Positions 1 through 7,648 of a stretch of DNA of 36,398 nucleotides are shown here, piece by piece. Position numbers and translations under genes: made by a program. The notes under the pieces are model-generated. The model was not told where the DNA came from. It was given only the letters and a program-made list of their open reading frames with translations, and ran no database searches. Origin of the DNA: JBOICV01 sp050740255 (lineage in GTDB: Bacteria; Pseudomonadota; Gammaproteobacteria; Nevskiales; JBOICV01); contig JBOICV010000111.1 of NCBI GenBank assembly GCA_050740255.1, positions 1 through 36,398 of the forward strand, written 5' to 3'. The stretch's first letter is position 1; each line of letters opens with the position of its first letter.

Positions 1-67
1 GTCATTCCGGCGGAGGCCGGAATCCAGTCTTTTCAAGGCCATGGACACAGGCCTGCGCCGGTGTGAC
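1..67. repeat. REP/MITE-like dispersed intergenic repeat
   Basis: The first bases form a perfect hairpin: ATTCCGGC (4-11), a 4-nt loop, and GCCGGAAT (16-23). The element closes with GCCGGTGTGAC (57-67), whose reverse complement matches the opening GTCATTCCGGC at 9 of 11 positions, so the unit has imperfect terminal inverted repeats. Elements opening GTCATTCCGGC and closing with a CCGGTxTGAC-type end are, from memory, common between genes in GC-rich proteobacteria. It carries no ORF. It may begin a base or two before the window. No second copy was seen here. Confidence 0.6.
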
Positions 68-215
68 GGCAAACTGAGACACCACTCGGTCGCGGCTTTT
101 TTAGGCGGGCGTGCTACCCTGTCGTGAAATGTTCCCTCGGGTCGCTGCCGGTCATAGCCGGCCGGTCCCATGCTAACTACATTGTTCCCATTAGTGACAG
201 CAGGAACTGCGAAAC
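68..215. other. Intergenic leader of the first hydrolase gene
   Basis: This short non-coding stretch lies between the repeat and the first gene. No convincing -35/-10 pair was found. An AGGA lies about a dozen bases before the ATG at 216. It sits in a weak inverted repeat (GTTCC near 184-188 and GGAAC near 202-206), which could fold over the ribosome-binding site, but the stem is only 5 bp. Confidence 0.3.
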
Positions 216-1076
216 ATGCATACGGCACAGAATATAGTCCCGCGCAAAGGGCCGGATTTCGGCCTGGACAGCGACATCCCGAAATACTGGCTGGGCGGAG
301 ATCCGTTCAAGACGCGCTTCTTCGATGCGATGTCGCTCACCTTTCCCGAGGGCGAGAAATTTTTCATCCACTGCGTGCGCGATTTCCGCGACCAGATCAC
401 CGATCCGGCACTGGCAGCACAGGTCAAGGATTTCATCTACCAGGAAGGCCAGCACGGCATGGTGCACACGCAGTTCAACAACCGGCTGAAGGAACAGGGC
501 ATAGACGTTGACGGGCTGCTGGAATTCCAGAAACACCTCATGTTTGAAGTGTTCCGCACGCGCTTTTCGCGGAAATTCACGCTGGGCCAGACTGCGGCGG
601 CCGAACACCTGACCGCGCTGATGGCACACGGCTTCTTCGCCAGCGGCATCATGGAAAAAGCCGATCCCCGAATCCGCGCGATGTACGCCTGGCATGCGGT
701 CGAGGAGATCGAGCACAAGGCCGTCGCCTATGACGTAATGAAAAAGGTCGCCAGGGCAAGCTACTTCACGCGCATTTTCAGCTTCATGTTCACGACTTTT
801 TCCTTCCCCTTCCACGTGTTCATGATCATGAACAAGATGTTCAAGGTGGATGGCGTGAAAAATCGCGCCTGGGTCTGGCTCAAAGGCCTGTGGTGGCTGT
901 ATGGACCCTTCGGACTTTACATTCGTCTGATGCCGCACTATCTCGCCTACTTCCTGCCGGGCTTTCATCCCTGGAAGTTCGGCGACATGGAGATTTATCA
1001 ACGCTGGACGCATGCCTTCGAGCAATCGGGTGGCAACGCCATTGCGGCAGGCGACGCGCTCGTTGTCGCGCACTAG
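216..1076 (+). CDS. Predicted metal-dependent hydrolase family protein (PF10118-type), copy 1
   Basis: This 286-residue protein belongs to the family annotated as 'predicted metal-dependent hydrolase' (COG3687/PF10118-type). Recognisable blocks are DPFKTRFFD, FPEGEKFF, YQEGQHGM and HAVEEIEHKAVA. The acidic and histidine residues fall as E47, E77xxH80, E130 and E164xxH167. That is the E...ExxH...E...ExxH spacing of ferritin-like di-iron proteins, so a metal site is likely, but hydrolysis is not shown. The second half is hydrophobic and aromatic (about residues 183-210 and 222-250), suggesting membrane association. The next gene is a close paralogue starting 19 nt downstream. The substrate is unknown. 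Confidence 0.8.
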   Translation: MHTAQNIVPRKGPDFGLDSDIPKYWLGGDPFKTRFFDAMSLTFPEGEKFFIHCVRDFRDQITDPALAAQVKDFIYQEGQHGMVHTQFNNRLKEQGIDVDGLLEFQKHLMFEVFRTRFSRKFTLGQTAAAEHLTALMAHGFFASGIMEKADPRIRAMYAWHAVEEIEHKAVAYDVMKKVARASYFTRIFSFMFTTFSFPFHVFMIMNKMFKVDGVKNRAWVWLKGLWWLYGPFGLYIRLMPHYLAYFLPGFHPWKFGDMEIYQRWTHAFEQSGGNAIAAGDALVVAH

Positions 1077-1095
1077 GTTTTTCACCAGAAACCGC

Positions 1096-1989
1096 ATGCG
1101 CAAAGGCATCGAGCGCACCCCTGCCGGGCATCAGGTCGTCCCCCGCAGCAATCTCGATTTTGGCTTCGATGGGGATATTCCGCGCTTCTGGTTCGCGGGT
1201 GATCCGTTCAAGACGCGCTTCTTCGATTCGATGTCCACGCTCTTTCCGGAAGGCGAGCGTTTCTTCATCGAATGCGTGCGCGACTACCGCGACCAGGTGA
1301 CCGACCCGGAACTGAAACAGCAGGTCACGGACTTCATCTACCAGGAAGGCCAGCACGGCATGCAGCACAACCGGTTCAACGCCCGACTGGCGCAGCAGGG
1401 CATCCGCGTGGACTACATCGAGGAGCGCAATCGCAAGGTCATCGGCTGGTGGCGCAAATGGATGCCGAAAAAGCTGACCCTGGCGATAACGGCCGCTGCG
1501 GAGCATTTGACCGCGATCATGGCGCATGCCTTTCTCGGCAACCGTGAACTTTTTACGCCTGTGGATTCACGCATGCGCGCGCTCTACTTCTGGCATGCCA
1601 TCGAGGAAATAGAGCACAAGGCAGTGGCTTTTGATGTGATGAAGCGGGTTGCCAGGGTCGACTATTTCACCCGCATCTTCGGCATGATTTTCGAGACGAT
1701 ATTCTTCCCGTTTTTCACCTTCCTGATCATGAACCACATGTTCAAGACGGATGGCGTCCGCTCACGCGTGAAGGTCTGGCTCAAGGGCCTGTGGTGGCTG
1801 TACGGCCCTGGCGGCATCATGATCCGGCTGCTGCCGCATTACCTCAGGTACTACCTGCCGGGCTTTCATCCCTGGCAGACGGGCCACATGGCGGGCTTCG
1901 ATCAGTGGCGGAAGGTCTATCGCGAAAGCGGCAATAATCCGATCGCGGCAAGCAATGCGCTGATGGCGCTGCAGTTCGCGGTCGAGTAA
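1096..1989 (+). CDS. Predicted metal-dependent hydrolase family protein (PF10118-type), copy 2
   Basis: This is a 297-residue tandem paralogue of the preceding gene, colinear along its whole length and by eye well over half identical. The candidate metal ligands recur as E54, E84xxH87, E136 and E171xxH174. The frame is open back to 1012, but that would overlap copy 1. The ATG at 1096 aligns with the paralogue's N-terminus and leaves a 19-nt gap, so it is preferred. The Shine-Dalgarno sequence is weak, consistent with translation coupled to copy 1. Copy 2 has a divergent, basic and aromatic segment around residues 105-127. The two genes are probably cotranscribed. Function beyond metal binding is unknown. 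Confidence 0.78.
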   Translation: MRKGIERTPAGHQVVPRSNLDFGFDGDIPRFWFAGDPFKTRFFDSMSTLFPEGERFFIECVRDYRDQVTDPELKQQVTDFIYQEGQHGMQHNRFNARLAQQGIRVDYIEERNRKVIGWWRKWMPKKLTLAITAAAEHLTAIMAHAFLGNRELFTPVDSRMRALYFWHAIEEIEHKAVAFDVMKRVARVDYFTRIFGMIFETIFFPFFTFLIMNHMFKTDGVRSRVKVWLKGLWWLYGPGGIMIRLLPHYLRYYLPGFHPWQTGHMAGFDQWRKVYRESGNNPIAASNALMALQFAVE

Positions 1990-2014
1990 GCCGCCGACGC
2001 GACACGCTGCCGCT

Positions 2015-2020
2015 TATACT
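2015..2020 (+). promoter_or_regulatory. Candidate -10 element (TATACT) for the LysR gene
   Basis: TATACT sits about 37 nt before the ATG at 2057, in the short gap after the second hydrolase gene and inside a GCCGC/GCGGC inverted repeat. The -35 region 17 bp upstream is poor, so this is only a suggestion that the regulator has its own promoter. Confidence 0.25.
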
Positions 2021-2056
2021 GCGGCGCATGCATGCTTTTGATCTGCGGTGCCGGGC

Positions 2057-2950
2057 ATGAGGGCGCGCCGGCTGCCGCCGCTACATTCACTACAGGCCTT
2101 CGAAGTCGCCGCCCAGCATCTCAGCTTCAAGCGCGCGGCCGAAGTGTTGCACCTCACGCCATCCGCCGTCAGCCATCAGATCAAGGCACTGGAGGACTTC
2201 CTCGGCTTCGCGCTGTTCAAGCGCCTGAACCGGGCGCTCGAGCTGACCGAAGGCGGCCGCGCCTACCTGCAGGTCACGACCCAAAGCCTGGCCCGGCTGC
2301 GCGAGGGTAGCGCGCAGATCGCCCAGCGTTTCGGCCGGGTCGAACTCAGGATCAGCATGGGGCCGTTTATCGCCAGCGAAATGATTGTGCCGGCCCTGCC
2401 CTCGTTCCAGAAGCAGCATCCAGATGTTTATCTGCGCATCGAGACGGGGCTGCGCAGCGTCGATTTGATTCATGAGGATGTGGATATGGCGCTGCGCTTC
2501 GGTCAGGGTCAGTGGCCCGGCGTGATTGCGGAGAAACTGCTGGACATGACCGCCGCGCCGGTATGCTCGCCGGCGTTGAAGAAAAAAGGCTTGCCGAAAA
2601 CACCCGAAGATTTATCCGGCGTGGTGCTGATTCACTCTTTGCCGATGCCGAACTCCTGGCCGCAGTGGGCCCAGGCGGCAAAACTTAAACTCGGCACACC
2701 CAAGCAGGATCTGTGGCTGGACAGTTATTTCGCCATCCTGCGTGCCGCCGAAGAAGGCGCCGGGGTGGCGGTCGGGCTCTTGCCGATGATTGCGCCATGG
2801 CTGCGCAGTGGACGACTGGTCAAAGCCTGGCCGATTGAAGTGAAAGTGCCCGAGAGTTACTACCTGCTCTACCGCCCCGGCGATGCGGGCCGGCGTGAAA
2901 TTCAGGCTTTTCGCGCCTGGCTGCCCAAGGTGTTGCGTGCTGAAGCTTGA
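2057..2950 (+). CDS. LysR-family transcriptional regulator (GcvA-like)
   Basis: This DNA-binding regulator is about 297 residues, a normal LysR length. The N-terminal winged helix-turn-helix spans roughly residues 10-65, with the signature AAEVLHLTPSAVSHQIKALE and the LTEGG turn that follows it in GcvA-like members. The C-terminal two-lobed ligand-binding domain is intact to the end. An in-frame GTG at 2048 is an alternative start. ATG 2057 is preferred because a GGTG lies 6 nt before it. Its stop codon directly abuts the stop of the convergent O-antigen cluster at 2951. The target is unknown; LysR proteins usually act on an adjacent or divergent gene, and neither neighbour is divergent. Confidence 0.88.
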   Translation: MRARRLPPLHSLQAFEVAAQHLSFKRAAEVLHLTPSAVSHQIKALEDFLGFALFKRLNRALELTEGGRAYLQVTTQSLARLREGSAQIAQRFGRVELRISMGPFIASEMIVPALPSFQKQHPDVYLRIETGLRSVDLIHEDVDMALRFGQGQWPGVIAEKLLDMTAAPVCSPALKKKGLPKTPEDLSGVVLIHSLPMPNSWPQWAQAAKLKLGTPKQDLWLDSYFAILRAAEEGAGVAVGLLPMIAPWLRSGRLVKAWPIEVKVPESYYLLYRPGDAGRREIQAFRAWLPKVLRAEA

Positions 2951-3991
2951 CTATGCCGGTGGGGCACGGCGCCGTTCGGCGCGGTGAATGCCGGTGATGA
3001 TCACGGCGTAAATCAACAGCCAGACCGCCAGAATCAGTAACTGATGCAGCGCGCTGGTGCGCAGGGCGAGTAGCGCGGAGACGACGCAAGCGGCCATCAG
3101 CACATATTCGCTCAGCACGGTGCGGCGGTGACTCCAGCCCATCCCGACCAGCTTCTGGTAATAGTGACTGCGGTGCGGTTCCCAGAAGCGTTCTCGCAAC
3201 AACATCCGCCGCAGTAGCGTGACCGTGGCGTCCACGACGAAGGGTGAAAACACCAGCAGCGACAGCCACAGCGGGATGTCGGCATGGCGATCCGCCCAGA
3301 GGCTTAACACGGCGGCCACGCCACCGAGCGTGGACGAGCCCGAATCGCCCATGAAAATCGTCGCCGGCGGAAAGTTATGTACCAGAAAACCGCCGGCGGC
3401 AACGGTAACCAACAGACAGATCAGTGCAAACGGCCAGGCGCCCTGCAGCGAGGCCAGCAGCGCCAGGCCACCGAAGCCAAACACGCTCATGCCGCCGCAG
3501 AAACCATCCAGGCCGTCCATGAAGTTGTACATATTGATCATCCACACAATGTACAAGCCGCTCAGTGCCGCGAGCAGGAACGAAGGCAGCGCGAGATCCA
3601 GGCCCGGCAGCAGCAGCGATGGCAAAGCCAGCCCGCCGTAAACCGCGGCGGCGGCCGCCAGGCAGTGCACCACAAAGCGCGGGCTATTACGCAGCGTATG
3701 GCGATCATCGAGATAAGACACGAGCAGAATCGCGGCCAGCCCCACGCTCGGCCATAGCCAGCCGGGATTGAAACCGTAGCGCCAGCCGGTAATCAGCGCC
3801 GCCACGCCGCTGGCGGTGACGACTGCCAGGCCGCCGCCACGCGGGATCGGCCGGGCATGCATGGATCGTTCGTTCGGCAGGTCGAGTACCACCAGGCGCG
3901 ACCCCGGCAGCGTGAGCTGCCGCGTCATCCACCAGGCGAAGCTGAAACTCCATATCACCAACCCCGCGTCGAGGGAAAGCTGCAGGTTCAT
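2951..3991 (-). CDS. wbpL: WbpL/WecA-like undecaprenyl-phosphate N-acetylhexosamine-1-phosphate transferase
   Basis: This integral-membrane enzyme of the MraY/WecA superfamily transfers a sugar-1-phosphate (FucNAc/QuiNAc or GlcNAc in relatives) to undecaprenyl phosphate, which starts O-unit assembly on the cytoplasmic side. Family motifs are in order: SYLDDR (92-97), NMYNFMDGLDG (153-163), FMGDSGSS (213-220) and EPHRSHYYQKL (271-281). About ten hydrophobic segments are visible over 346 residues. The frame is open upstream to 4519, but that would run inside the next gene. ATG 3991 makes a 4-nt ATGA overlap with it and gives a family-typical N-terminus. Pairing with a WbpV-like reductase favours a WbpL-type substrate. 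It is the last gene of the minus-strand cluster. Confidence 0.85.
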   Translation of the reverse strand: MNLQLSLDAGLVIWSFSFAWWMTRQLTLPGSRLVVLDLPNERSMHARPIPRGGGLAVVTASGVAALITGWRYGFNPGWLWPSVGLAAILLVSYLDDRHTLRNSPRFVVHCLAAAAAVYGGLALPSLLLPGLDLALPSFLLAALSGLYIVWMINMYNFMDGLDGFCGGMSVFGFGGLALLASLQGAWPFALICLLVTVAAGGFLVHNFPPATIFMGDSGSSTLGGVAAVLSLWADRHADIPLWLSLLVFSPFVVDATVTLLRRMLLRERFWEPHRSHYYQKLVGMGWSHRRTVLSEYVLMAACVVSALLALRTSALHQLLILAVWLLIYAVIITGIHRAERRRAPPA

Positions 3992-4953
3992 GCGCCGCTC
4001 CCGGCCCGCGAGCTTCGGTACCAGTCGGTCATTTCGCGGATGCTTTCCTGTGGGCTGCGCGAAGGCCGCCAGTCCAGCGTGTTGCGGATGCTGCTCGAAT
4101 CGACCTGCATCCCCCCGCACAGGCGCGTCATCTGTTCCTGTACGCCGGCGATGCGTGCGAGCGCCATGAGCAAAGCGGGTGGAAACGGCAGCAAGCGCGC
4201 CGGCCGCTGCAAACCCGCCGCAATCAGGCGGATGATTTGCGGCACCGGCAAGTCCTCGCCATCGGTCACGAAAAACGTCTGGCCGGCAGCGCGTGGATGC
4301 GTGACGCATTGCGTCAGCGCGTCGGCGAGATTGTCCAGGCCGACCAGACTGCGTTTGGCGGTGATGGAGGCGAACGGCAGCGGCCAGCCGCGCTCCACCA
4401 GGCGCATCAGGCGCAGCAGATTGCCGACCGCACGCGGCGCATATACCAGCGGCGGACGTAGCACCACCGCTTCCACGCGGCCGCGCAGCAGGCGCCAGAC
4501 CGACTGTTCCGCCTGCCATTTACTGACCGCATACGGCGTCGGCAACTTCGGCGGATCGTCCTCGCGCATGGGGCGTTCACCACTGTTCAGGCCGTTAACC
4601 TGCGCGGTGCTTATGTAAACGAAGCGTTGTACGCCCGCGGCGAGCGCAGCTTGGGCCAGTGCTTCCGTCACCTGTGTGTTCGCGCGCAGATAAAGCGGCA
4701 GCGGATCGGCCACCGGCTCCTGCATCTGATGTACCCGTGCCGCCAGATGCACTACCGCATCCATGCCGGTCAAGGCTGCCGGCCAGCCGGCATAGTCAGC
4801 GAGATCGCCGACCATGGCGAACGCATCGGCGTCCACGCCGCGCGCGCGCTCCGCACTGCGCACCGCAGCGGTGACATGGTGACCGGCGCGCTTCAGGTGC
4901 GTACAGAAGCGCGTGCCGATAATCCCATTGGCGCCGGTCACCAATACGCGCAT
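3988..4953 (-). CDS. NAD(P)-dependent SDR reductase/epimerase, WbpV-like
   Basis: This is an extended short-chain dehydrogenase/reductase of 321 residues. The Rossmann motif GANGIIG is at 7-13, the serine/threonine motif ISTAQVNG near 114-121 and the catalytic YxxxK at Y141/K145. In Pseudomonas O-antigen clusters a homologue beside wbpL (WbpV) reduces the UDP-4-keto-6-deoxy-HexNAc made by WbpM to give UDP-FucNAc or UDP-QuiNAc, the initiating sugar. Adjacency and a 4-nt overlap with the WbpL-like gene support that role. No WbpM-like dehydratase is in this window, so its substrate would be made elsewhere. Other SDR roles, such as a 4-epimerase, cannot be excluded. Confidence 0.75.
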   Translation of the reverse strand: MRVLVTGANGIIGTRFCTHLKRAGHHVTAAVRSAERARGVDADAFAMVGDLADYAGWPAALTGMDAVVHLAARVHQMQEPVADPLPLYLRANTQVTEALAQAALAAGVQRFVYISTAQVNGLNSGERPMREDDPPKLPTPYAVSKWQAEQSVWRLLRGRVEAVVLRPPLVYAPRAVGNLLRLMRLVERGWPLPFASITAKRSLVGLDNLADALTQCVTHPRAAGQTFFVTDGEDLPVPQIIRLIAAGLQRPARLLPFPPALLMALARIAGVQEQMTRLCGGMQVDSSSIRNTLDWRPSRSPQESIREMTDWYRSSRAGSGA

Positions 4954-4954
4954 G

Positions 4955-6112
4955 TCAGCTCGCCGTACTCAGTGCCGCGAGCGCCTTGGCGTAGCACGCC
5001 ATCTGCTCGGACTGGATTCTCTCTGCCGAGAATTCGCGCAGCACCCGCTCGCGTGCTGCGCGGCCCAGGTCTCTGCGCTGTTCGGGTTGCTCCAGATAAC
5101 GGCGCATGATTTGCGCGATGCCGGCGACATCGCCCGGCGCGTGCAGCAGCCCGCCCTCGCCTTCCGCCACGGCATCCGTAATACCGACAATGCGCGAAGC
5201 CAGCGCCGGCAACTCACAGGCAGCGCCCTCGATGATCACGATGCCGAAACCCTCACGATAACTCGGCAGGCACAGGACGTCGGCGGCCTTCATGTATTTA
5301 TCCGGCTCCTGGGTGAAACCGGCCCGGTGCAGCCGCGCCGCATGGGCACCGCAGCGCCGGTGGATTTCGTGTTCCAGCCCGTCTTCGTCCGGTCCGACGA
5401 TCAACAGCACCGCCTGCGGCCAATCGGCAGCGACATCGGCGAAAGCAGCCGCCAGGTCCAACACCCCTTTTTCACGCTTAAGGCGGCCGACATACAGGAA
5501 CACCACGGCGTCGCGCGGAATGCGCAGCTCGTCGCGCACATGATTTCGTTGTTCGCCGGATGGAGCAAACCGGGCGGTGTCCACGCCGGGTATCGAGCCG
5601 CCGCCAAGCACGCTGATTTTGTCTGCTCTGACGATGCCTTCCGCGATCAGCATCTCGCGCTGCGACGGGCTGTCCGCCAGCACATGCGTAGCCAGATGCG
5701 CAATCAAGCAATCCGCCCCTTTCAACACCGCGCGCGCCACGCCCCGTTGCGTGAACCACACCTGGCCGGCGAAGGTGTGTATGCGTACCGGACGACGTGT
5801 GAGCCAGCCCGCCAGCATCGTGACCATTCCGGCCATCGGCGCGTAGGAATGCACCAGCGCAAAACGCTCACGCACAAACAAGGGGATCAGCACCATCAGA
5901 CTTCTCAGAGCCGCGCCCACGCTGAGGCCCCGGCCCATCGGCAAATGCCGCACGCGGGCTTTGAAATCATCCACCCTGCCCTGGTACTGATCCTGCAGAT
6001 TGACCAGCAAGTGAACTTCGTAGTGCTTGCTCAGCGCCCGGATGTGATCGAATAAAAAGGGACGAGCAATATAGAGCGTGGTGGTGACAAAGCAAATCTT
6101 CTGCAAGATCAA
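4955..6112 (-). CDS. Glycosyltransferase family 4 (O-unit assembly)
   Basis: This is a GT-B glycosyltransferase of about 385 residues. The C-terminal half carries the GT4 nucleotide-sugar site: FLYVGRLKREKGV, then SYREGFGIVIIEGA, an ExFGxxxxE retaining-transferase signature. The N-terminal acceptor domain has a hydrophobic patch near the GMVTML region, fitting a lipid-linked acceptor at the membrane. The start is a TTG at 6112 preceded closely by GTGAGGG, with a second in-frame TTG at 6106 also possible. It ends one base before the WbpV-like gene. Its donor sugar cannot be told from sequence; it is one of three extending GTs in the cluster. Confidence 0.85.
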   Translation of the reverse strand: MILQKICFVTTTLYIARPFLFDHIRALSKHYEVHLLVNLQDQYQGRVDDFKARVRHLPMGRGLSVGAALRSLMVLIPLFVRERFALVHSYAPMAGMVTMLAGWLTRRPVRIHTFAGQVWFTQRGVARAVLKGADCLIAHLATHVLADSPSQREMLIAEGIVRADKISVLGGGSIPGVDTARFAPSGEQRNHVRDELRIPRDAVVFLYVGRLKREKGVLDLAAAFADVAADWPQAVLLIVGPDEDGLEHEIHRRCGAHAARLHRAGFTQEPDKYMKAADVLCLPSYREGFGIVIIEGAACELPALASRIVGITDAVAEGEGGLLHAPGDVAGIAQIMRRYLEQPEQRRDLGRAARERVLREFSAERIQSEQMACYAKALAALSTAS

Positions 6113-6157
6113 GAACCCTCACCGGGGGACGGGTTGGTAGGCACTATCAGCGGGCGA

Positions 6158-6166
6158 ATTTTATCA
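6158..6166 (-). promoter_or_regulatory. Candidate extended -10 element inside the O-antigen cluster
   Basis: Read on the minus strand this is TGATAAAAT, close to the extended -10 consensus TGnTATAAT, in the 91-bp gap between wzx and the GT4 gene. This is one of the larger gaps in the cluster. The -35 region is poor, as extended -10 promoters allow. It would give a leader of about 40 nt to the TTG start at 6112. Confidence 0.25.
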
Positions 6167-6203
6167 CTCGGCATCCCGTTGATACGTCACTACTGCCTCG
6201 CTG

Positions 6204-7646
6204 TCATGACGGGGCTTTGCTTAACAAGGTCTTCGCTTGCGCATAGTAAGCGCGCAACTGAAGCGGAGACCAGAGCGCAAACAGAATGAGCGGCATAATG
6301 GCGACGGCAAGCAGCAGACGGACGAGCAAGGGTGGTACGGCGTCGAGATAGATGAACGTCTGCAGCACCAAGACCACGCCCAAAGCCGCACCGGCACGCG
6401 GCGGCACAATCGGTATCGGGTAGTGCCGTGCACCCAGCCAGGCGAATAGCACCAGCATCACGAGCCCGGAGGCGGCGGTCGCGACGGCGACGCCTTTTAA
6501 TCCCAGTAGCGGGATTAGCAGCAGGTTCAGTGCAATATTGCTGGCGGCCGCCGCGACGTTGACTGCAGTGATGACACCCGTGCGCTTGCTGAGCCATAAG
6601 CCCGGAAAGAAGATATACGTGTTTACCATCAGCGTGGTCAGGCACATCCAGCCCGCGAGCGGCGCCGCCGCGGCGAACTCCCTTGAAGCCAGCAGCCGGA
6701 AAATCTCGGGCGCGAACAGGCCTACGGCCGCGACAATGCACAGGCATACTGCCCAGAACGCTTCGAACAGGCGCGCCAGATGGACCGGCGTGTCCGGCTC
6801 CGCGTGATGCGCGTACACCAGCGGCGTCAGCGCCATCTGAAAGGGATAAATCATCAAGCCGACCACGCTCGCAAGACGCATGGCGATGCCATACAGGCCG
6901 AGCTCGTCCATGCCGAGTAGCGCCTGAATCAGCCAGCGATCGAGATAAAGCGTGACGTATACCGCAATGCTTGACAGCACCAGCGGCGCGGAAAACCCGA
7001 GCATGCGCCGCAGCAGCATCGGGTCGAACTGCGTCCGGACGGGCGTAGTGCGGCGCACCAGCAGCAGGGCCAGACCCACGGCGCCGAGCGCACCCAGAAT
7101 TTGTGCCGCGACTACGCCATGGACCCGCCACGAGGTGAACAGGAGCACGCCGCTGACCGCCGCGGCCGTAAGCGTGACGGCCATCGCGCTCACCAGCGCG
7201 TAGGCTCGCGCCTGCTGGCAGGCACGCAACTGTATCTGCAGTGTGTACAACAAGGTGCCGGACATCATGGACACGACCGCAAGTCGTACCCAGGCGCTAT
7301 CACCATTGCCGGCGAAAAGCGTCAGCCGTGCCAACTCGGGCAGCGCCCAGCAAATCAGCACGAGGGCGGTGTAGACGCCGACCACGAACCAGAACGCGGT
7401 TGAAACCAGCCTTACACGCGCCCCGCCCGGATCGGTCTCCGGCAGGAAACGCATCACCGCCTGGTTAATCTCGAGCGGCAGCACCAGATTGGTCAAGGCG
7501 GTAATCGCCAGCAACAACTCCAGCAAGCCGTATTCCGCCGGGCTCAGAAAGTGGGTATACAAGGGCAGCAGGATAAGACCGATACCGCGCGAGAGTATGG
7601 TCGGCAAGACGTAGACTGCGGAGTCGCGTAAAAAGCTTCGCAACAT
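6204..7646 (-). CDS. wzx: O-antigen flippase Wzx (MOP/PST family)
   Basis: This is a 480-residue polytopic membrane protein with about twelve to fourteen hydrophobic segments. Its N-terminus, LRDSAVYVLPTILSRGIGLI then LPLYTHFLSPAEYG, is typical of polysaccharide translocases of the MOP superfamily. Wzx moves the undecaprenyl-diphosphate-linked O-unit across the inner membrane for periplasmic polymerisation. Its presence implies Wzx/Wzy-type rather than ABC-transporter export, and no wzm/wzt pair is present. It lies 2 nt downstream of a glycosyltransferase in the same operon. No Wzy partner sits nearby, which is unusual. Confidence 0.88.
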   Translation of the reverse strand: MLRSFLRDSAVYVLPTILSRGIGLILLPLYTHFLSPAEYGLLELLLAITALTNLVLPLEINQAVMRFLPETDPGGARVRLVSTAFWFVVGVYTALVLICWALPELARLTLFAGNGDSAWVRLAVVSMMSGTLLYTLQIQLRACQQARAYALVSAMAVTLTAAAVSGVLLFTSWRVHGVVAAQILGALGAVGLALLLVRRTTPVRTQFDPMLLRRMLGFSAPLVLSSIAVYVTLYLDRWLIQALLGMDELGLYGIAMRLASVVGLMIYPFQMALTPLVYAHHAEPDTPVHLARLFEAFWAVCLCIVAAVGLFAPEIFRLLASREFAAAAPLAGWMCLTTLMVNTYIFFPGLWLSKRTGVITAVNVAAAASNIALNLLLIPLLGLKGVAVATAASGLVMLVLFAWLGARHYPIPIVPPRAGAALGVVLVLQTFIYLDAVPPLLVRLLLAVAIMPLILFALWSPLQLRAYYAQAKTLLSKAPS

Positions 7647-7648
7647 AC

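Noticed and set aside
3992..4519. N-terminal extension of the WbpL-like frame up to 4519
   Set aside because: The extension is low-complexity and overlaps the coding part of the SDR reductase. The family start is at ATG 3991.
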